Of a stretch of 7,137 nucleotides of DNA, positions 1 to 6,603 are shown piece after piece. The DNA lies in NCBI GenBank assembly GCA_019120525.1, contig DWUW01000126.1, forward strand, positions 1-7,137. The letters are read 5' to 3'. Origin of the DNA: Candidatus Eisenbergiella stercorigallinarum. GTDB lineage: Bacteria; Bacillota; Clostridia; Lachnospirales; Lachnospiraceae. Below the pieces are notes generated by a model that saw nothing but the letters and a program-made list of their open reading frames with translations, was not told the origin of the DNA and ran no database searches. How positions within the stretch are numbered: the stretch's first letter is position 1; the number at the start of each line of letters is the position of its first letter. Both the position numbers and the translations under genes were made by a program.

Positions 1-81
1 ACAACAGATTTTAATAAGATACATATGGAAACGCTGATCAAGAAGATAAACCGTTATAGAGAGGAAATCTTACATGACTGA
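1..81 (+). CDS. 3' end of an unidentified protein (partial)
   Basis: The frame is open from the first base of the window to a TGA at 79-81 and encodes 26 residues ending in INRYREEILHD. The tail is charged and helix-like, with no recognisable motif, so I assign no function. Its reality is supported by the next reading frame: an ATG at 74-76 overlaps the stop in the arrangement ATGACTGA, which is typical of translationally coupled genes in an operon. The purine-rich stretch AGAGAGGAAAT near 57-68 would then be the ribosome binding site of that second gene. The rest of this gene lies outside the window. Confidence 0.5.
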   Translation, partial: TTDFNKIHMETLIKKINRYREEILHD

Positions 82-169
82 CGCTCATGTTCATTTGGAA
101 AAAGGAAGCTATTGTATATTTCCGGTTAATATTCACATGAATCAGGTGGTTTGTCTGATTTTTTGCTAG
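74..169 (+). pseudogene. Truncated start of a PHP-domain hydrolase gene
   Basis: The ATG at 74 opens MTDAHVHLEKGSY, which resembles the N-terminus of PHP-domain metal-dependent phosphoesterases of the histidinol-phosphatase type. Their first metal-binding motif is DxHxH, seen here as D-A-H-V-H at residues 3-7. After about residue 13 (near base 112) the resemblance stops. The frame continues with unrelated residues and ends at TAG 167-169, giving only 31 codons, where a PHP protein needs well over 200. The start overlaps the stop of the preceding gene, so this was probably the second gene of an operon that lost everything after its first codons by deletion or insertion. The family call rests on a short match. 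A small unrelated peptide or chance resemblance remains possible. Confidence 0.45.
140..164 (+). terminator. Weak Rho-independent terminator upstream of the Fic gene
   Basis: AATCAG (140-145) pairs with CTGATT (155-160), and three G-U pairs can extend the stem inward. A run of six T residues (159-164) follows directly. The stem is short and has few GC pairs, so efficiency is uncertain. The position fits: it follows the truncated upstream operon and precedes the promoter of the next gene. Confidence 0.4.
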
Positions 170-175
170 AAACTA

Positions 176-184
176 TGCTATACT
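176..184 (+). promoter_or_regulatory. Extended -10 promoter of the Fic gene
   Basis: TGCTATACT contains the -10 hexamer TATACT (179-184) preceded by the extended -10 dinucleotide TG at 176-177. No convincing -35 hexamer lies at 16-18 bp; that position holds the TGATTT of the terminator T-run. Extended -10 promoters often work without one. Transcription would start near 191, leaving a leader of about 33 bases before the ATG at 224. Confidence 0.5.
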
Positions 185-223
185 ATACAAACAAAGCTGT
201 CCGAACACAGAAGGAGGGTTTTT

Positions 224-1006
224 ATGCAGTCCATAGATTTTATAAAACGTTTGAAAGAGCGGCTTTTTATTGAATTCCGCAAACAGGACCGTAGCGGCGT
301 CTACGGATATACACAGCGTACCATGGCCTACAATTCCAATCGTATTGAGGGGAGTACCCTCACCGAGAAACAGACCGCTTCGATCTTTGAAACCGGAACG
401 GTATATTCAGATGATCCGGATACGATTTTCCGAACCAAAGACATTGAAGAGATGACCGGGCATTTCAAAATGTTTAATTATACCCTGAACCATCTGGACG
501 ATCCCTTGTCTGAAACACTCATCTGCGGCATGCACCGCAATCTGAAAGAAGGAGTGTTTGAAGATATTGCCAATGGCTACGCTATCGGAGCCTATAAGAC
601 TCGTGCAAACCGGGTGGCCGATATTACGACTGCGCTTCCTCAGGAGGTTCCGGGGCGTATGTGGGAATTGCTGGAAAGCTATCATAAGAAAACGGAACTT
701 ACCCTTCTGGATATTGCGAAATTACATGCGGATTTTGAAACAATCCATCCGTTCCAGGATGGCAACGGAAGGGTTGGCCGGATGATCCTTTTTAGGGAAT
801 GCATCTGCCATAACCTGATGCCTGTGCTCATCCGGAATCAGAACAAGGCAGAATATATCCGCTGTCTCAATGAGGCGCAGATTCATCAGAACTTTGATGG
901 ACTCGTTTCATACTTCAAAGAGGAACAGGAATACTATTTCAGGGAAACGGCGCCGATGATCTTTGACTATCGGGAGCTGCCGGAACTTCATATGGATCTG
1001 CCATGA
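224..1006 (+). CDS. Fic-family protein (predicted AMP transferase, self-inhibited)
   Basis: This 260-residue protein carries the complete Fic active-site motif HPFQDGNGRVGR at residues 175-186. H175 is the predicted catalytic base, D179 the metal-binding acid, and GNGR the phosphate-binding loop. Proteins of this family usually transfer AMP from ATP to a hydroxyl side chain of a target protein. Near the N-terminus S38-N-R-I-E42-G43 matches the inhibitory motif (S/T)xxxE(G/N). Its glutamate blocks productive ATP binding, so the protein belongs to the self-inhibited class with the inhibitory helix in the same chain. The segment GAYKTRANRVAD (122-133) fits the flap that positions a target. No signal peptide or membrane segment is visible. 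The start is supported by AAGGAGG at 211-217, 6 bp before the ATG. No separate antitoxin gene is adjacent, consistent with the internal inhibitor. The neighbouring DUF1848 gene is convergent, so the Fic gene is monocistronic here. The target is unknown. Confidence 0.93.
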   Translation: MQSIDFIKRLKERLFIEFRKQDRSGVYGYTQRTMAYNSNRIEGSTLTEKQTASIFETGTVYSDDPDTIFRTKDIEEMTGHFKMFNYTLNHLDDPLSETLICGMHRNLKEGVFEDIANGYAIGAYKTRANRVADITTALPQEVPGRMWELLESYHKKTELTLLDIAKLHADFETIHPFQDGNGRVGRMILFRECICHNLMPVLIRNQNKAEYIRCLNEAQIHQNFDGLVSYFKEEQEYYFRETAPMIFDYRELPELHMDLP

Positions 1007-1012
1007 AATCCC

Positions 1013-1951
1013 CTACCCCTCAAACAGCCTCAGCTGCATATCCCTGCAGCTTGCAGCCTTCCGCTCCGTGATCCGGTCCGCTTCCATGATCCGGCTGCAG
1101 AGCAGGGGAGAATGCGGATCATAGGAGGAAAAATTCTGTCTTCGGGCGGCAGCGTTATGATTGGCGTAGCAATATGCGCAGCCGTTCTGGCAGGTGTTAT
1201 AGAGACCGAGATCGATGCTCTGGATGCAGCCGCATTCCCGTCTCTGGTTCTTATCCTTTCCGGCGTCGATGGGGCAGTGCAGAAGCTTTGAGATCAGCCT
1301 GCCGTCAATGCAGCTGGCAGGAGCGATGCCGCAGGAGGTCAGGTCGATGTCCTCCGCGCAGGCAGCGATCTTAAGGCCGTACGAATGGGCGATCTGCGCA
1401 AGGCCTTTTGCCAGGACGGTTTTCTGGCTGAAGGAGAGCTCGCGAAGGCCGGCGCCTTTTTGGCTGCGGGCGATCGTCGGGTACAGGTCAAGGAAGCTGA
1501 TGGTCACTTTTTCCGTATAGGGGCACAGCTGTCCGGCAAGGAACCGGAAAGTCCGGATATGCCAGTCGATTGTGTATCGGCTGTTGATGATAATGGGGTC
1601 ATAGCGCCACAGGACGCGGTCCCTTCCGATGCGTTCCGATAGGGACCGGAAGGTCTGTATCCGGACGGCCGGAGCGGGGAGGGCCGCTTCCAGGTCCTGG
1701 CCGTAGGCGTTGAGGGTGAACTGGAAATAGAACATGTAATCCTTCAGGGCGTCAAGCTTTTTCAGCATCGGCGCGGGATTTTTGCTCCAGAAAACAATGC
1801 AGTCCACCACATCCGGGGACAGGCGGATCCTGCTTACCTGATGAAAATTCATGGGGTTTCGGACGCAGGCGTACTGTTCGCGAAAGCGGTTTATGATCCA
1901 GTCGGAAAAGAAGGAGGGAATATCGGTTCTGCGGCTTGCGCTGATTATCAT
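1013..1951 (-). CDS. DUF1848 family protein with C-terminal CX3CX2C iron-sulfur motif
   Basis: This 312-residue protein opens with ISASRRTDIPSFFSDW (residues 3-18) and contains FWSKNPAPML (54-63) and WRYDPIIIN (115-123), all hallmarks of the DUF1848 family, whose function is not established. The C-terminal part has C240-x-C242 followed by C254-QNG-C258-AY-C261. The last three cysteines have exactly the CX3CX2C spacing that holds the 4Fe-4S cluster in radical SAM enzymes. The flanking CAYCYA resembles spore photoproduct lyase-type proteins. C198 (AACAED) and C214 (ASCIDG) may be further ligands. A redox or radical SAM-type enzyme is a reasonable inference, but the substrate is unknown. The protein appears cytoplasmic. 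The start is fixed by a perfect AAGGAGGTGA just upstream. The gene lies 19 bp after the AraC regulator and is probably cotranscribed with it. It converges on the Fic gene with a 6-bp gap and no visible terminator. Confidence 0.9.
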   Translation of the reverse strand: MIISASRRTDIPSFFSDWIINRFREQYACVRNPMNFHQVSRIRLSPDVVDCIVFWSKNPAPMLKKLDALKDYMFYFQFTLNAYGQDLEAALPAPAVRIQTFRSLSERIGRDRVLWRYDPIIINSRYTIDWHIRTFRFLAGQLCPYTEKVTISFLDLYPTIARSQKGAGLRELSFSQKTVLAKGLAQIAHSYGLKIAACAEDIDLTSCGIAPASCIDGRLISKLLHCPIDAGKDKNQRRECGCIQSIDLGLYNTCQNGCAYCYANHNAAARRQNFSSYDPHSPLLCSRIMEADRITERKAASCRDMQLRLFEG

Positions 1952-1955
1952 GGGA

Positions 1956-1965
1956 TCACCTCCTT
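1956..1965 (-). promoter_or_regulatory. Consensus ribosome binding site of the DUF1848 gene
   Basis: On the minus strand AAGGAGGTGA lies 4 bases before the ATG at 1951-1949 when measured from the end of the ten-base match. It nearly fully complements the 3' end of 16S rRNA. It sits in the 19-bp gap after the regulator's stop, so the downstream gene can be translated efficiently from a shared transcript. Confidence 0.8.
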
Positions 1966-1970
1966 CTTCG

Positions 1971-2816
1971 TCACTGCTCCAGCGCCCGGTACTGGGCGGG
2001 CGTCATGCCCTGGCGCTTTTTAAAGGCGCTGCAGAAGACGCTTTCGGAGGAGAAGCCGGTATTGAAGCAGATATCCTTCACGGGAAGGCGGGTATTTTTC
2101 AAAAGATATCTGGCGGTGGCGAGGCGGGTATTGATGAGGTATTCGTGGGGGGTGAAGCCGGTCTCCTTCTTGAAGGTACGGATGAAGTGATACTGGCTTA
2201 AGCCCGCCTGCCCGGCCAGCTCCGGAATGGAGACATCCCTGGAAAAATGCTCGTTGATGTAGGTGATGGTCCGCTCCGCCATGTCCGCATAGCCTCTCTG
2301 GCCGCCGCCCTCGGGGGAAAAAAGCAGGAATTCGGTGAGGATGTAGGTCAGATATTTGGAGAGCAGGGGCTCCCGGACCACGCTTCCGTTATAGAAGGTT
2401 TTCAGGATGGCGGCCATTTTCCGAAGGACAGGATAGCTGTCCGTGAGGGAGAAGACATTTCCCAGCCTGGAAACGATATTTTTATAGTAAGGCCGTGCGG
2501 TGACGCCGTCGAAGTGGCACCACAGGCATTCCCATCCGGTTTGGGTGGAGTAGGCATGTCTTTTATAGCAGTCGATCAGGATGAACTGGCCGGTCCCGAC
2601 GTGGAAGGAGCGGCCCTCAAAGGTCAGATCCAGTTCCCCTTTCTGGACATACATCAAAAGAAAGCTGTCGAAGGATTCCCTGGTGAGGGAGTATCCCGGC
2701 AGGTAGGAAAATAGCCCGCACTGGAGCGGGTAGAGGAAGGTCTCCTGTGCCATGCGGCTGGGAGAATAGATGAAATAGTCGGATACGGGAGCCACAAGCT
2801 CTTCGCAGGATTTCAT
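1971..2816 (-). CDS. AraC-family transcriptional regulator
   Basis: This 281-residue protein has the two-part architecture of AraC-type regulators. Residues about 25-110 form a cupin-like ligand-binding region, including LDLTFEGRSFHVGTGQFIL and the later WCHFDG (99-104). Residues about 183-281 form the DNA-binding domain with two helix-turn-helix units: VSIPELAGQAGLSQYHFIRT (195-214) and LPVKDICFNTGFSSESVFC (244-262), the second followed by FKKRQGMTPAQYR. Such proteins typically sense a sugar or related small molecule and activate nearby genes. The ATG at 2816 is chosen over an in-frame ATG at 2927. It has GGAGG 7 bp upstream, homology begins only after it, and the predicted promoter lies downstream of the 2927 codon. 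The gene is divergent from the DUF5107-TPR gene, its likely target, and is followed after 19 bp by the DUF1848 gene. The ligand cannot be read from the sequence. Confidence 0.93.
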   Translation of the reverse strand: MKSCEELVAPVSDYFIYSPSRMAQETFLYPLQCGLFSYLPGYSLTRESFDSFLLMYVQKGELDLTFEGRSFHVGTGQFILIDCYKRHAYSTQTGWECLWCHFDGVTARPYYKNIVSRLGNVFSLTDSYPVLRKMAAILKTFYNGSVVREPLLSKYLTYILTEFLLFSPEGGGQRGYADMAERTITYINEHFSRDVSIPELAGQAGLSQYHFIRTFKKETGFTPHEYLINTRLATARYLLKNTRLPVKDICFNTGFSSESVFCSAFKKRQGMTPAQYRALEQ

Positions 2817-2823
2817 AAGAATA

Positions 2824-2828
2824 CCTCC
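2824..2828 (-). promoter_or_regulatory. Ribosome binding site that sets the AraC regulator start
   Basis: GGAGG on the minus strand lies 7 bp before the ATG at 2816. The alternative in-frame ATG at 2927 would add 37 residues of low-quality sequence encoded by the promoter region. This site therefore decides the start. Confidence 0.8.
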
Positions 2829-2844
2829 GAAAAAAACAGTTTCA

Positions 2845-2868
2845 CGGGAACGGGCCGGCGGGAAACGG
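2845..2868. repeat. Direct repeat in the leader of the AraC regulator
   Basis: CGGGAACGG (2845-2853) and CGGGAAACGG (2859-2868) repeat in the same orientation, starting 14 bp apart. They lie between the predicted transcription start of the regulator (near 2876) and its ribosome binding site. Such a placement could serve as a binding site for autoregulation, but the repeat is short and GC-rich and could be chance. Confidence 0.3.
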
Positions 2869-2882
2869 CTCTTTTTGTTTCC

Positions 2883-2911
2883 ATCATACCCGCAAGAGGC
2901 GGAAAACACAA
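2883..2911 (-). promoter_or_regulatory. Predicted sigma-70-type promoter of the AraC-DUF1848 operon
   Basis: Read on the minus strand, TTGTGT (2911-2906) and TATGAT (2888-2883) are separated by exactly 17 bp. The -10 box matches the consensus at five of six positions and the -35 box keeps the TTG core. Transcription would start near 2876, about 60 bases before the regulator's ATG. No other promoter is evident before the DUF1848 gene. Confidence 0.55.
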
Positions 2912-2947
2912 CCGCAAAAATTATCAATCAGACAGCAAATCACAGGA

Positions 2948-2976
2948 ATGCTTTTTGAAAAGAGAGAGGTTAGAAT
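2948..2976 (+). promoter_or_regulatory. Weak candidate promoter of the DUF5107-TPR gene
   Basis: TAGAAT (2971-2976) is a reasonable -10 box, but the hexamer 17 bp upstream (ATGCTT, 2948-2953) is a poor -35. A missing -35 is common in promoters that need an AraC-type activator, which fits the divergent regulator. A start near 2983 would leave a leader of about 54 bases before the ATG at 3037. No clear tandem operator could be recognised. Confidence 0.25.
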
Positions 2977-3036
2977 ACAGGCATAAGGAAAAGAAAGCGC
3001 TGGTTCGCAGCAAAAGCAAAAAAATGGAGGTTTGCC

Positions 3037-6000
3037 ATGAACGAAGCAAAGGTGTGGGTGGAGCAGATCACAATTCCCACCTATGAAATCGGAGAAGCGG
3101 AGAAGAATCCCATTTTCCTGGATAAGCGTGTGTATCAGGGAAGCAGAGGAAAGGTATATCCCTATCCCACGGTGGAAAAGATCAGTGAGACGAAGACCGA
3201 TAAGGAATATACGGCGGTCTGGCTGGAGAACGAATATCTGAAGGTGATGGTGCTGCCGGAGCTGGGCGGCAGGATCCAGAGGGCCTATGACAAGACGAAC
3301 GGCTATGATTTTGTCTACTATAATCATGTGATTAAGCCGGCGCTGGTGGGGCTGACCGGACCCTGGATCTCCGGCGGCATCGAGTTCAACTGGCCGCAGC
3401 ATCACAGGCCGACCACCTTCCTTCCGGTGGATTATGTGACCCTGGAAAATGAGGACGGCAGCGTATCCGTGCTGCTGCATGACGTGGATCAGATGTATGG
3501 CACCAAGGGGATCGCGAAGATCAGCCTTTATCCGGGAAAGGCCTACATTGAGATCATCGGGCAGCTTTACAACCGCACCAGCATGCCGCAGACCTTCCTG
3601 TGGTGGGCGAACCCGGCGGTTCCGGTCAACGACAATACCCAGTCCATCTTCCCGCCCGATGTGCATGCGGTGATGGACCATGGAAAGAGGGATGTGTCCC
3701 GGTTCCCCATCGCCACCGGCATTTATTATAAGAAGGATTACAGCGAAGGCGTGGATATTTCCCGTTATAAAAATATCCCTGTTCCCACGTCTTACATGGC
3801 GGAGAAGTCCAAATATGACTTCGTGGGCGGCTATGATTACGGGAAAGAGGCCGGTATCCTGCATGTGGCGGATCATCACATCTCTCCCGGCAAGAAGCAG
3901 TGGACCTGGGGCTGCGGGGATTTCGGAAAGGCCTGGGACCGCAACCTGACGGATGCGGACGGCCCTTACGTGGAGCTGATGACAGGCGTATTTACGGACA
4001 ACCAGCCGGATTTCACCTGGCTCAAGCCCTTTGAGGAGAAAACCTTTACCCAGTATTTCATGCCCTATAAGGCGGTGGGGCAGGTGAAAAACGCGACCTC
4101 CGAGGCGGCGGTGCATCTTTCCGCGCAGGACGGGGCGGCCCATGTGGTCGTGTACGCCACCAGCCTGCAGGAGAACGCCCATGTGGTACTTTCTGTAAAG
4201 GGAAAAGAAATCCTTGACGAGACGGTGAAGCTGTCTCCTGTGGATATTTATGAAAAAAAGATCCCGGTGCCCGGGCTTATTGTGGGAGAGGAGAACGCGG
4301 CCGGCATAGGGGTGATCGGAGACCGCGTACAGGAGCAGGATTTGCATGTAGCCGTGTACGCGCAGGACGGTTCCTGCCTGGTGGAATATACGCCCGACCC
4401 GGTGGAGATCCCGAAGCTTCCCGAACCTGCGAAGGCGGCGAAGGATCCGGAAACCATCCAGACCAACGAGGAGCTGTATCTGACCGGGCTTCATATTGAG
4501 CAGTACCGCCATGCCACCTATCTTCCGGATCCCTACTATCTGGAGGGCCTGAAGCGGGATCCCGGCGACATCCGCATCAACAACGCCTACGGCGCGCTCC
4601 TGATGAGAAGGGGCCGCTTTGAAAAGGCGGAAGATTATTTCCGTAAGGCGCTGGAGCGTCTGACCGAGAGGAATCCCAATCCCTACAACAGCGAGACCTA
4701 CTATCTGCTGGGTCTGGACCTTCTGTACCTGGGACGGGATGAGGAAGCCTATGACGCTTTTTATAAAGCGGCCTGGAGCAATGAGCAGCAGGAGATGTCC
4801 TTCTATTATCTGGCGGCCATCGACGCGAAGGCCGCGCAGGCGGAGATCACCGCGGCGGGAAATGTGGCCGGTACCGGGACCGCGCAGAGAAGGCTGGCAA
4901 AAGCCCTGTCCCACATCGAGCGTTCCCTGGTGAAGAATGCCCACAACATCAAGGCGAGAGGCCTGAAGGCGTACCTTCTGAGAAAGCTGGGAAGGACGCG
5001 GGAGGCTGCCGCCTGGATCCGGGAAAATCTGACGCTGGATCCCTTCGATTTCCTGTCCGGAAACGAACAGGTGCTGCTGGCGGAGGCTGCCGGATCGGGG
5101 GCTTCCGGAAATGCGGATTTCGGGAACCCGCAGGAGCTTCGCGGCGCTCTCAATGAAAAGATGCGCGACTTCGCGGATAACTACCTGATGACCGCAAGGG
5201 ATTACGCGGAGTTCGGCGGTTTTGAGGAAGCGGCTTCCCTGTTAAATACCTGCACGAAAACACAGCCCATGCTGTACTATTATGAAGCATATTACAGAAG
5301 CAGGCTGGGCGAGGATGTGGGCGGCCTTCTGAAAAAGGCGGAAGCGGCCGCGCCGGATTACTGCTTCCCCAACAAGCCGGAGGACATCGGCGTGCTCCGT
5401 TTCGCGGTCGAAGCGGGATGCGCGGCAAAGGCCCCCTACTATCTGGGCTGCCTGTTCTATGACAAGCTGCAGTGGGAGGAATCCGTGAAGCTCTGGGAGC
5501 TTTCCGCTCAGACGGATCCGGATTTTGCCACCGTCCACAGAAATCTGTCTCTTGCTTACTACAACAAGTGCCACGATCCGCAGAAGGCCAGGGAGGAAAT
5601 GGAGAAGGCGTTTTCCCTGAACCCCTCCGACGTGCGCATTTTCCTGGAGCTGGACCAGCTTTATAAGAAGCTGGGCTGGACCTTTGAGCAGAGGCTGGAG
5701 AATTACGAAGCGCACAGAGAACTGATCGAGGGCAGGGACGATCTGTACATCGAATACATCACCCTGGTGAACCTCTGCGGAAACCATGAGAAAGCGTATG
5801 CGTGCATCATGGGCCACCATTTCCATCCCTGGGAGGGCGGAGAAGGCAAGATCACCACGCAGTACACGCTGGCGCTTCTGGAAATGGCGAAAAAGGCCCT
5901 GAAGGAAAAACAGTTTGAAAAGGCGGAGGAGCTTCTCCGGAAGGCTCTGGCCTATCCGGAGAACCTGGGCGAAGGCAGGCTGGAGGGCACCAAGGACAAC

Positions 6001-6456
6001 CACGTCTATTATCATCTGGGCCTTGCGCTGGAGGGACAGGGCAGGACGGAGGAGGCGAAGGAATGCTTTGGACGCGCCACCATCGGCACGGATGAGCCTG
6101 CGGGAGCCATGTACTACAACGACCAGCCCGCGGACATGATCCTGTACCAGGGCCTGGCCTGGCTGAAGCTGGGCCATGTGAAAGAGGCCAGATCCCGCTT
6201 CTACCGTCTGATCGATTACGGAGAGAGGCATCTGGAGGATCAGGTGAAGATCGAATACTTTGCCGTATCCCTGCCGGAGTTTTTGATCTTCGACGACGAC
6301 TATACGCTGAGAAACCGGGCGCACTGCTATCATCTGATGGCCCTTGGAAACATTGGCCTTGGGAATCGCGAAAAGGCGGGGAGATTCCTGCGGGAAGCGA
6401 CTGCCATCGAGCCTTCCCATATGATGTGCAGGATCTATGGAAATCTCCTGGCATAA
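3037..6456 (+). CDS. DUF5107 and tetratricopeptide-repeat protein
   Basis: This 1139-residue protein has no signal peptide or membrane segment and should be cytoplasmic. Residues about 1-345 match the DUF5107 type, a region resembling the galactose-mutarotase/aldose-epimerase beta-sandwich. Landmarks are LPELGGRI (73-80), GGIEFNWPQHHRPTTFLP (113-130) and FLWWANPAVPV (187-197). The clustered H, E, W and R residues are typical of a sugar-binding cleft. Residues about 355-455 form a second beta-rich part. From about 480 to the end the chain is helical, with recurring TPR-like units, for example at 511-544, 552-585, 797-863, 943-972, 988-1015 and 1095-1127. A role in carbohydrate metabolism or sensing is inferred from the fold and the divergent AraC regulator; no reaction can be assigned. 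GGAGG at 3026-3030, 6 bp before the ATG, supports the start. The next feature downstream is a strong terminator, so it is transcribed alone. Confidence 0.9.
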   Translation: MNEAKVWVEQITIPTYEIGEAEKNPIFLDKRVYQGSRGKVYPYPTVEKISETKTDKEYTAVWLENEYLKVMVLPELGGRIQRAYDKTNGYDFVYYNHVIKPALVGLTGPWISGGIEFNWPQHHRPTTFLPVDYVTLENEDGSVSVLLHDVDQMYGTKGIAKISLYPGKAYIEIIGQLYNRTSMPQTFLWWANPAVPVNDNTQSIFPPDVHAVMDHGKRDVSRFPIATGIYYKKDYSEGVDISRYKNIPVPTSYMAEKSKYDFVGGYDYGKEAGILHVADHHISPGKKQWTWGCGDFGKAWDRNLTDADGPYVELMTGVFTDNQPDFTWLKPFEEKTFTQYFMPYKAVGQVKNATSEAAVHLSAQDGAAHVVVYATSLQENAHVVLSVKGKEILDETVKLSPVDIYEKKIPVPGLIVGEENAAGIGVIGDRVQEQDLHVAVYAQDGSCLVEYTPDPVEIPKLPEPAKAAKDPETIQTNEELYLTGLHIEQYRHATYLPDPYYLEGLKRDPGDIRINNAYGALLMRRGRFEKAEDYFRKALERLTERNPNPYNSETYYLLGLDLLYLGRDEEAYDAFYKAAWSNEQQEMSFYYLAAIDAKAAQAEITAAGNVAGTGTAQRRLAKALSHIERSLVKNAHNIKARGLKAYLLRKLGRTREAAAWIRENLTLDPFDFLSGNEQVLLAEAAGSGASGNADFGNPQELRGALNEKMRDFADNYLMTARDYAEFGGFEEAASLLNTCTKTQPMLYYYEAYYRSRLGEDVGGLLKKAEAAAPDYCFPNKPEDIGVLRFAVEAGCAAKAPYYLGCLFYDKLQWEESVKLWELSAQTDPDFATVHRNLSLAYYNKCHDPQKAREEMEKAFSLNPSDVRIFLELDQLYKKLGWTFEQRLENYEAHRELIEGRDDLYIEYITLVNLCGNHEKAYACIMGHHFHPWEGGEGKITTQYTLALLEMAKKALKEKQFEKAEELLRKALAYPENLGEGRLEGTKDNHVYYHLGLALEGQGRTEEAKECFGRATIGTDEPAGAMYYNDQPADMILYQGLAWLKLGHVKEARSRFYRLIDYGERHLEDQVKIEYFAVSLPEFLIFDDDYTLRNRAHCYHLMALGNIGLGNREKAGRFLREATAIEPSHMMCRIYGNLLA

Positions 6457-6497
6457 GGAAAGCCGGGAAAACCAGCCGCTCCTGAAATAACGGAATG

Positions 6498-6570
6498 AAA
6501 AAAAAAACCCCTGCCGCAGCCGGAAGCTGGCCGAAAAGGCCGTTTCCGCGCTGCGGCAGGGGATTTTTTT
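6498..6570. terminator. Long hairpin, probably a bidirectional Rho-independent terminator
   Basis: CCCCTGCCGCAGC (6508-6520) pairs perfectly with 6550-6562. Above this 13-bp stem, CGGAA (6521-6525) pairs with TTCCG (6544-6548), leaving one bulged C. GGCC (6529-6532) pairs with 6538-6541 around a GAAAA loop. Seven T residues (6564-6570) follow the stem and ten A residues (6498-6507) precede it, so it can end transcription from either side: the DUF5107-TPR gene on the plus strand and the XRE remnant on the minus strand. Confidence 0.9.
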
Positions 6571-6603
6571 ATAAAACCGCGGCTCTCGCGGGAGCGGCAG
6601 GAA

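Noticed and set aside
2247..2714. Plus-strand open frame of 155 codons
   Set aside because: It is antisense to the AraC regulator and has no motif or ribosome binding site.
2817..2927. Longer N-terminus for the AraC regulator starting at 2927
   Set aside because: The extra 37 residues overlap the predicted promoter, have no upstream ribosome binding site and do not resemble the family. The ATG at 2816 has a good site.
2942..2981. ACAGG repeated at 2942-2946 and 2977-2981 as a possible tandem AraC operator
   Set aside because: Only five bases match exactly and the 35-bp spacing does not fit the roughly 21-bp spacing usual for paired AraC half-sites.
2884..4944. Very long open frame on the minus strand (686 codons)
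   Set aside because: It lies antisense to the first part of the DUF5107-TPR gene, has no ribosome binding site at its start, shows no recognisable motif and is rich in H, R, G and I as expected from the complement of a codon-biased gene.
5242..6420. Open frame of 392 codons on the minus strand
   Set aside because: It is antisense to the TPR half of the same gene and has the same shadow composition. The plus-strand frame has clear repeat structure.
6571..6603. GC-rich inverted stretch just downstream of the XRE remnant, as a separate minus-strand terminator
   Set aside because: The stem is only about four pairs with several alternatives, and the strong two-way hairpin next to it already explains termination.
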